NCBI GenBank assembly: GCA_902803585.1
Contig: CADCQO010000223.1
Coordinates: 1-9,573 of the forward strand
Origin: an uncultured Ruminococcus sp.
GTDB taxonomy: Bacteria > Bacillota > Clostridia > Oscillospirales > Acutalibacteraceae
DNA: 9,573 nucleotides
Direction: 5' to 3'
In this document: piece after piece, positions 6,784 through 9,573 of the stretch
Numbering within the stretch: the first letter of the stretch is position 1
How the letters are laid out: the number at the start of each line of letters is the position of its first letter
Translations under genes and position numbers: made by a program
Notes under the pieces: generated by a model
Told to the model about the DNA's origin: nothing
Database searches by the model: none
What the model saw: only the letters and a program-made list of their open reading frames with translations

Positions 6784-8070
6784 TCATGCAAGCCGTCCGC
6801 CCTGACCGCCGGATTTGATTTTATTCCAGTAGTCCTTGTATGCCTGTTCTGTTTTGTTCTGGGCTGGTTCATAGTATACAGTGCCTTTCAGAGTGTCGGG
6901 AAGGTACTGCTGTGCTGTCCAATGATGCGGGTAATCATGAGGATACCGGTAGAATTGTCCTTTCACGCCGGCATCAGCGCCGTCAAAATGCTTATTCTGG
7001 AGCTGACGGGGAAAACCGCCGCCCCTGCCCGCCTGTACATCTGCCATTGCCTGATTGATGGCACAATAGGCGGAATTGGACTTGGGAGAAAGCGCCACCA
7101 GAATGGCCGCATCCGCCAGAGGAATCCTTGCTTCCGGCAAACCTACCATCATTGCCGCATCAACTGCCGCTTTCACGATAGGAATAATCTGGGGGTACGC
7201 CAGACCAACATCTTCACACGCACACACCATTAACCGCCGGCAGGCTGACGGCAAATCACCCGCTGCCAATATACGGGCAAGATAGTGTATGGCTGCATCA
7301 GGGTCAGAACCCCGCATGGACTTCTGAAATGCTGACAGCAAATCATAATGTTCATCGCCCTCACGGTCGTATTTTACAGCACTTTTTTGTGTCAGGGAAA
7401 TAACCGTTTCATCAGAAATTTCCCGCCTGTTCTCCTTCGGCAGCGTGGAAAGTACGGAAAGTTCGACAGCGTTCACCGCCTTCCGCACATCACCCCCGCA
7501 CGAACAGGCGATATGCTCCACCGCATGGTCGGAAAATAACAGCTCTTCTCCTGTTTCCTGTTCCATAAAGGCGATTGCTCTCCTGACTGCCTTTTCTGTG
7601 TCTTCCTTTTGCAAAGTTCTGAATTCAAAAACGGTTGAACGGCTGAGAATCGCACTGTACACATAAAAATACGGATTTTCCGTTGTAGAGGCAATCAGGG
7701 TAATACTGCCGTTTTCGATAAACTCCAGCAAGGTCTGCTGCTGCTTTTTATTGAAGTACTGTATTTCGTCCAGATACAGCAGGATACCGTTGATACCGCT
7801 GAAACCGGACAGTTCCTCTGCAATACTGCGGATATCGGCAGTTGTGGCAGTAGTACCGTTCAGCTTGCGGAGTGTGCGGTTGGTTTTTTTCGCAATAATC
7901 CCCGCAAGCGTGGTTTTGCCTACTCCTGAAGGCCCGTAAAACACCATATTGGGAATATGTCCCGATTCGATAATATTTCTGAGAGGTTTGTTCTTATCCA
8001 GCAGATGATGCTGTCCTGCGATATCGTCCAGATTCTGAGGTCTGAGCCTGTCCGCCAATGGAGCGTTCAT
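6784..8070 (-). CDS. rarA: Replication-associated recombination protein A (RarA/MgsA family AAA+ ATPase)
   Basis: A 428-aa cytoplasmic AAA+ ATPase related to clamp-loader subunits; the family acts at stalled or collapsed replication forks. Visible motifs: N-terminal PLADRLRPQNLDDIAGQ (4-20), Walker A GPSGVGKTT (46-54), Walker B LLYLDE (97-102), sensor-1 region STTENPYF, and LSRSTVFEF with the likely arginine finger. The C-terminal MgsA-type tetramerisation region ends with RYPHDYPHHWTAQQYLPD, a hallmark of the family. After Walker B the family usually has IHRFNK; here it is IQYFNK, a mild variation. The length is normal. ATG 8070 has an AAGGCGGTG ribosome binding site and a promoter 30-60 bp upstream. 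A terminator at 8153-8185 isolates it from the upstream genes, so it looks monocistronic, although no clear terminator separates it from the transporter operon downstream. Confidence 0.95.
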   Translation of the reverse strand: MNAPLADRLRPQNLDDIAGQHHLLDKNKPLRNIIESGHIPNMVFYGPSGVGKTTLAGIIAKKTNRTLRKLNGTTATTADIRSIAEELSGFSGINGILLYLDEIQYFNKKQQQTLLEFIENGSITLIASTTENPYFYVYSAILSRSTVFEFRTLQKEDTEKAVRRAIAFMEQETGEELLFSDHAVEHIACSCGGDVRKAVNAVELSVLSTLPKENRREISDETVISLTQKSAVKYDREGDEHYDLLSAFQKSMRGSDPDAAIHYLARILAAGDLPSACRRLMVCACEDVGLAYPQIIPIVKAAVDAAMMVGLPEARIPLADAAILVALSPKSNSAYCAINQAMADVQAGRGGGFPRQLQNKHFDGADAGVKGQFYRYPHDYPHHWTAQQYLPDTLKGTVYYEPAQNKTEQAYKDYWNKIKSGGQGGRLA

Positions 8071-8099
8071 CTTGTCACCGCCTTTATCAAGTTGATATT

Positions 8100-8128
8100 A
8101 TGATAACAAATACTTTGGTGCAAATCAA
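8100..8128 (-). promoter_or_regulatory. Probable promoter of rarA
   Basis: On the minus strand TTGATT (8128-8123) and TATCAT (8105-8100) are separated by 17 bp, 4/6 and 5/6 consensus matches. The expected start near 8093 leaves a leader of roughly 23 nt before ATG 8070. It lies just downstream of the terminator at 8153-8185, as expected for a new transcription unit. Confidence 0.65.
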
Positions 8129-8152
8129 TAGCCGTCTGTACCCCGCACAGCC

Positions 8153-8185
8153 AAAAAAACAGCCGCCGGAAAACTTCCGACAGCT
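8153..8185 (-). terminator. Strong rho-independent terminator upstream of rarA
   Basis: On the minus strand AGCTGTCGGAA (8185-8175) pairs with TTCCGGCGGCT (8171-8161), an 11-bp stem including two G-U wobbles, across a 3-nt GTT loop. A run of seven T follows one base later (8159-8153). It ends whatever is transcribed from the DIP1984-family gene through the gene-free region 8186-8415. Confidence 0.9.
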
Positions 8186-8415
8186 ATCAGAAACTGTTAT
8201 TTTATGAATGATTCCCCAACCCCACCCTGATTTATCGTCAATACACGGTAGTAACAATGAACAGTATCAATGCCTTTGTACCTTATCGGAGCATAACAGT
8301 AACAGAGGGGAGTTGAACCCCGCCTTGCTCAAAGGCTGCCCAATGAGGTGCGGACTTATTCTCAGCCGCAGAGATGTATTCGCCCGACAAATCCAACCTG
8401 AATATGAAACCTGCT
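8186..8415 (-). other. Gene-free 230-bp stretch with several short hairpins; possible small RNA, long 3' UTR or repeat element
   Basis: This lies between the stop of the DIP1984-family gene and a strong terminator. No convincing coding region is present on either strand; one plus-strand frame open across it runs antisense into the neighbouring gene. On the minus strand, in order: TGCGG-N12-CCGCA (near 8371-8350); GCCTT-TGAGC-AAGGC (near 8337-8323); GGGG-TTCAACT-CCCC (8322-8308), whose 7-nt loop looks like a tRNA T-loop; and a possible long-range pairing of ACTGTTAT (near 8299-8292) with ATAACAGT (near 8200-8193). The order and the closing terminator would suit a structured RNA made from the minus strand, but I do not recognise a known family and see no clear dedicated promoter. 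Confidence 0.35.
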
Positions 8416-8868
8416 TTACAACAGATCTGTTGCCCAGTTCAGTGACTGGATACGATTGTCTGTTTCACGAAGCTGTCTGGACATTTCATCGACCTTCTTT
8501 TGCAGAAAACGAACATTGACAGCACTAAGAATTTTGATTTCACTGGCAGAATAGCGGCGGGCTGCCCCAGACGCTGCTGTAATCAGATCACGGTAAGAAC
8601 GGATACGCACATTCAGCGTATCACGATTGGCGATCAGATCGGTCAGAGTTTCACCGTTATCTGTTGTCAGGCAGTTGGTTTTATTGATATGCGCCATCAA
8701 TTCCTGCAAACGGTCAATACTTTCATCCAGCTGCACGAGCAGTTCATCGGGATCTTCGGCCGGCTCTTCGCCCTCCTGCACCAGCGCATTATTCTGCAGC
8801 CGCTGGCTGAGCTGCTGGATTTTTTTGTTCAGATCGGCTCTTTCCTGTAAGGCTTCTGCTAATTTCAT
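8416..8868 (-). CDS. DIP1984 family protein (older annotation: septicolysin-like)
   Basis: A 150-aa, highly charged, mostly helical protein. The N-terminus MKLAEALQERADLNKKIQQL (1-20), then NALVQEGEEPAEDPDELL, INKTN, LTDLIANRD, RYSASEIKILSAV and a C-terminal SLNWATDLL match the pattern of the DIP1984 family, small proteins scattered among Actinobacteria and Bacillota and sometimes labelled septicolysin. No biochemical role is established that I can name. The sequence predicts two long coiled-coil stretches (about 5-30 and 110-145) and no signal peptide or membrane segment, so it is probably cytoplasmic. ATG 8868 has a perfect GGAGG 9 nt upstream. The 61-nt gap from the 144-aa gene has no convincing promoter, so the two may share a transcript. 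The last codons overlap a 14-base perfect palindrome centred on a BglII-like site (8419-8432). Confidence 0.88.
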   Translation of the reverse strand: MKLAEALQERADLNKKIQQLSQRLQNNALVQEGEEPAEDPDELLVQLDESIDRLQELMAHINKTNCLTTDNGETLTDLIANRDTLNVRIRSYRDLITAASGAARRYSASEIKILSAVNVRFLQKKVDEMSRQLRETDNRIQSLNWATDLL

Positions 8869-8929
8869 AGTATCATTCCTCCGTTTTTGAATCTTATATC
8901 CTTATGTCGAATAAAATCGCTTTCATTTT

Positions 8930-9364
8930 TCATTCCTGCGGCACATATAAGCGCATAAAGCAGGCATTGAGTGCATCCCTGACTTCACGATAATGCTTAG
9001 GATAACGCATATAGCCGTGAGCGTAGATTTCCTTTCCGTTTGCAAAGTGAACAGCCAGTGTAAAACTCCTGCCGTCCAGAATATGCTTGTTGACCTTATG
9101 AAAGCTGTTCCATCTGCCGACATGATATTGTTTTAAAACGGATAACACCTTTTCGGCAAAAACCTCCGGCACTGTCACTGTACAGGCGTTTTCCTCTCCC
9201 ACACCGTCCGGAATGATCACTGCTGAATATCCGCCGTTTTTTTCCCTCAGAATATAACTGACGAAGGAATCTCTCATATTGCCGGTAGAATAACGAAAAG
9301 TAAGGCTGCGTATTCTGTCCATCTGTTCGTTCCTGACCGCTTTAAAAACAGAAAACAACGACAT
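8930..9364 (-). CDS. Hypothetical protein directly downstream of the rRNA operon
   Basis: 144 aa, no recognised family name. The protein is soluble (no signal peptide or TM segment). Its notable block is YHVGRWNSFHKVNKHILDG followed by SFTLAVHFANGKEIYAHGY and YPKHYREV, a pattern (WN-x-F-x-K, then LDG-x-x-F-x-L-x-V-x-F-x-NGK, then A-x-GY-x-x-YP) that I associate with uncharacterised small proteins and lipoproteins of gut Clostridia; this is recollection, not a search. It starts with an EQMDRIRSLTFRYSTGNM segment that could be a beta strand measuring or binding unit. ATG 9364 has a GGGGAAG ribosome binding site. A consensus promoter (9397-9425) supplies it and overlaps the 23S terminator. The DIP1984-family gene follows after 61 nt. 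No function can be assigned. Confidence 0.8.
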   Translation of the reverse strand: MSLFSVFKAVRNEQMDRIRSLTFRYSTGNMRDSFVSYILREKNGGYSAVIIPDGVGEENACTVTVPEVFAEKVLSVLKQYHVGRWNSFHKVNKHILDGRSFTLAVHFANGKEIYAHGYMRYPKHYREVRDALNACFMRLYVPQE

Positions 9365-9396
9365 CGCTTCACTTCCCCGTCCGCCTCATCAAATTC

Positions 9397-9425
9397 ATTA
9401 TAAAACAAAAAATCCCGTCTGTAAA
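9397..9425 (-). promoter_or_regulatory. Promoter of the 144-aa gene, nested in the rRNA terminator
   Basis: On the minus strand TTTACA (9425-9420) and TATAAT (9402-9397) are exactly 17 bp apart, 5/6 and 6/6 consensus matches. The -35 box is formed by the loop and closing base pair of the terminator hairpin, and the terminator's T-run is in the spacer. Transcription would start near 9390, about 26 nt before ATG 9364. Confidence 0.78.
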
Positions 9426-9435
9426 GACAGGATTT
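9407..9435 (-). terminator. Rho-independent terminator of the rRNA operon
   Basis: On the minus strand AAATCCTGTCT (9435-9425) pairs with AGACGGGATTT (9420-9410), an 11-bp stem with one U-G wobble and a UUAC loop. The stem continues into a T-run ending at 9407. It lies 64 bp after the inferred 23S end. A second smaller hairpin, AGGGT-GCGA-ACCCT with a GNRA loop, precedes it at 9455-9442. Confidence 0.9.
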
Positions 9436-9498
9436 AAGTAAAGGGTTCGCACCCTGAAAACTGAATAAAGCAAGCAAAAGTAAGAAACCAAGAGCACT

Positions 9499-9573
9499 TG
9501 GACAAGCCCTCGACCAATTAGTACTGCCAAGCTGAACGCCTCACGACGCTTACACACGCAGCCTATCAACCTC
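9499..9573 (-). rRNA. 23S ribosomal RNA, 3' end (partial; 5' part outside window)
   Basis: Reading the minus strand from the window edge, the sequence has the conserved 3' end of 23S rRNA: GGTTGATAGGC, then AAGC-T-GTGAGGCGTTCAGCTTG, GTACTAATTGGTCGAGG and GCTTGTCC, which closes the terminal helix with the 5' end. The exact 3' boundary is inferred to within a few bases. After it come a T-rich spacer with ATTCAGTTTTCAGGGTGC, a sequence type often seen at the ends of rRNA operons in this group, and the terminator at 9407-9435. No 5S rRNA lies between 23S and the terminator. Confidence 0.93.

Noticed and set aside
6526..7233. Plus-strand frame of 235 codons opposite rarA and the transporter start
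   Set aside because: It covers the antisense of two well-supported genes and their intergenic promoter; its translation shows no family features.
8215..8235. CAGGGTGG resembling part of a T-box antiterminator
   Set aside because: The downstream gene is rarA, not an amino-acid gene; a separate promoter lies after the terminator, and the specifier stem and full T-box sequence are absent.
8308..8322. tRNA T-arm look-alike (GGGG TTCAACT CCCC on the minus strand)
   Set aside because: No matching 7-bp acceptor stem, anticodon arm or D-arm could be placed around it, so it is not a tRNA or tmRNA; it is kept only as one hairpin of the unassigned region.
8419..8432. Perfect 14-base palindrome CAACAGATCTGTTG
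   Set aside because: It falls inside the last codons (ATDLL-stop) of the DIP1984-family gene. A regulatory role is not supported by position, and no second copy was noticed.
8208..8519. Plus-strand frame of 103 codons across the gene-free region
   Set aside because: It runs antisense into the C-terminus of the DIP1984-family gene, has no convincing ribosome binding site, and its composition is not protein-like.

Overview
The window looks like chromosome of a Gram-positive Clostridia-type bacterium (Bacillota), most likely a ruminococcus-like Oscillospiraceae member. The evidence is strong GGAGG-type ribosome binding sites, sigma-A promoters with 17-bp spacers, compact rho-independent terminators, a GlnP-like substrate-binding/permease fusion and a DIP1984-family protein. 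The genus is a guess. I see no phage, insertion sequence or CRISPR.

Layout. The left edge (2-955) carries two plus-strand genes: the C-terminus of a CrtO-like glycosyl-diaponeurosporenoate acyltransferase homologue, then rsmE (16S rRNA m3U1498 methyltransferase) 6 bp downstream. A 17-bp hairpin (972-1014) separates them from everything else, which is on the minus strand. Read right to left, that strand holds: the 3' end of a 23S rRNA gene (9499-9573) and its terminator (9407-9435); an unknown 144-aa protein; a DIP1984-family 150-aa coiled-coil protein; a gene-free 230-bp stretch with small hairpins ending in a strong terminator (8153-8185); rarA/mgsA; a two-gene amino-acid ABC transporter operon (6612-2817) with its own promoter and terminator; and a dusB plus membrane-anchored hypothetical pair (2662-1022) with its own promoter.

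Function. Several genes serve RNA and ribosome function (23S rRNA, RsmE, DusB) and one serves genome maintenance (RarA), but the units look independently transcribed. The transporter is self-contained: one secreted and membrane-spanning polypeptide carries the substrate-binding modules and the permease, and the next gene supplies the ATPase.

Most unusual item. In the 1000-aa transporter protein the family-3 binding domains are laid out in permuted order. The protein begins, right after its signal peptide, with a C-terminal half-domain. It alternates C-half/N-half three times and joins the permease straight after an N-terminal half. The second and third units are near-copies exactly 720 bp apart, while the first is degenerate. 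Other points of interest are a promoter nested in the rRNA terminator hairpin, the absence of 5S rRNA after 23S, and the structured-looking region 8186-8415.
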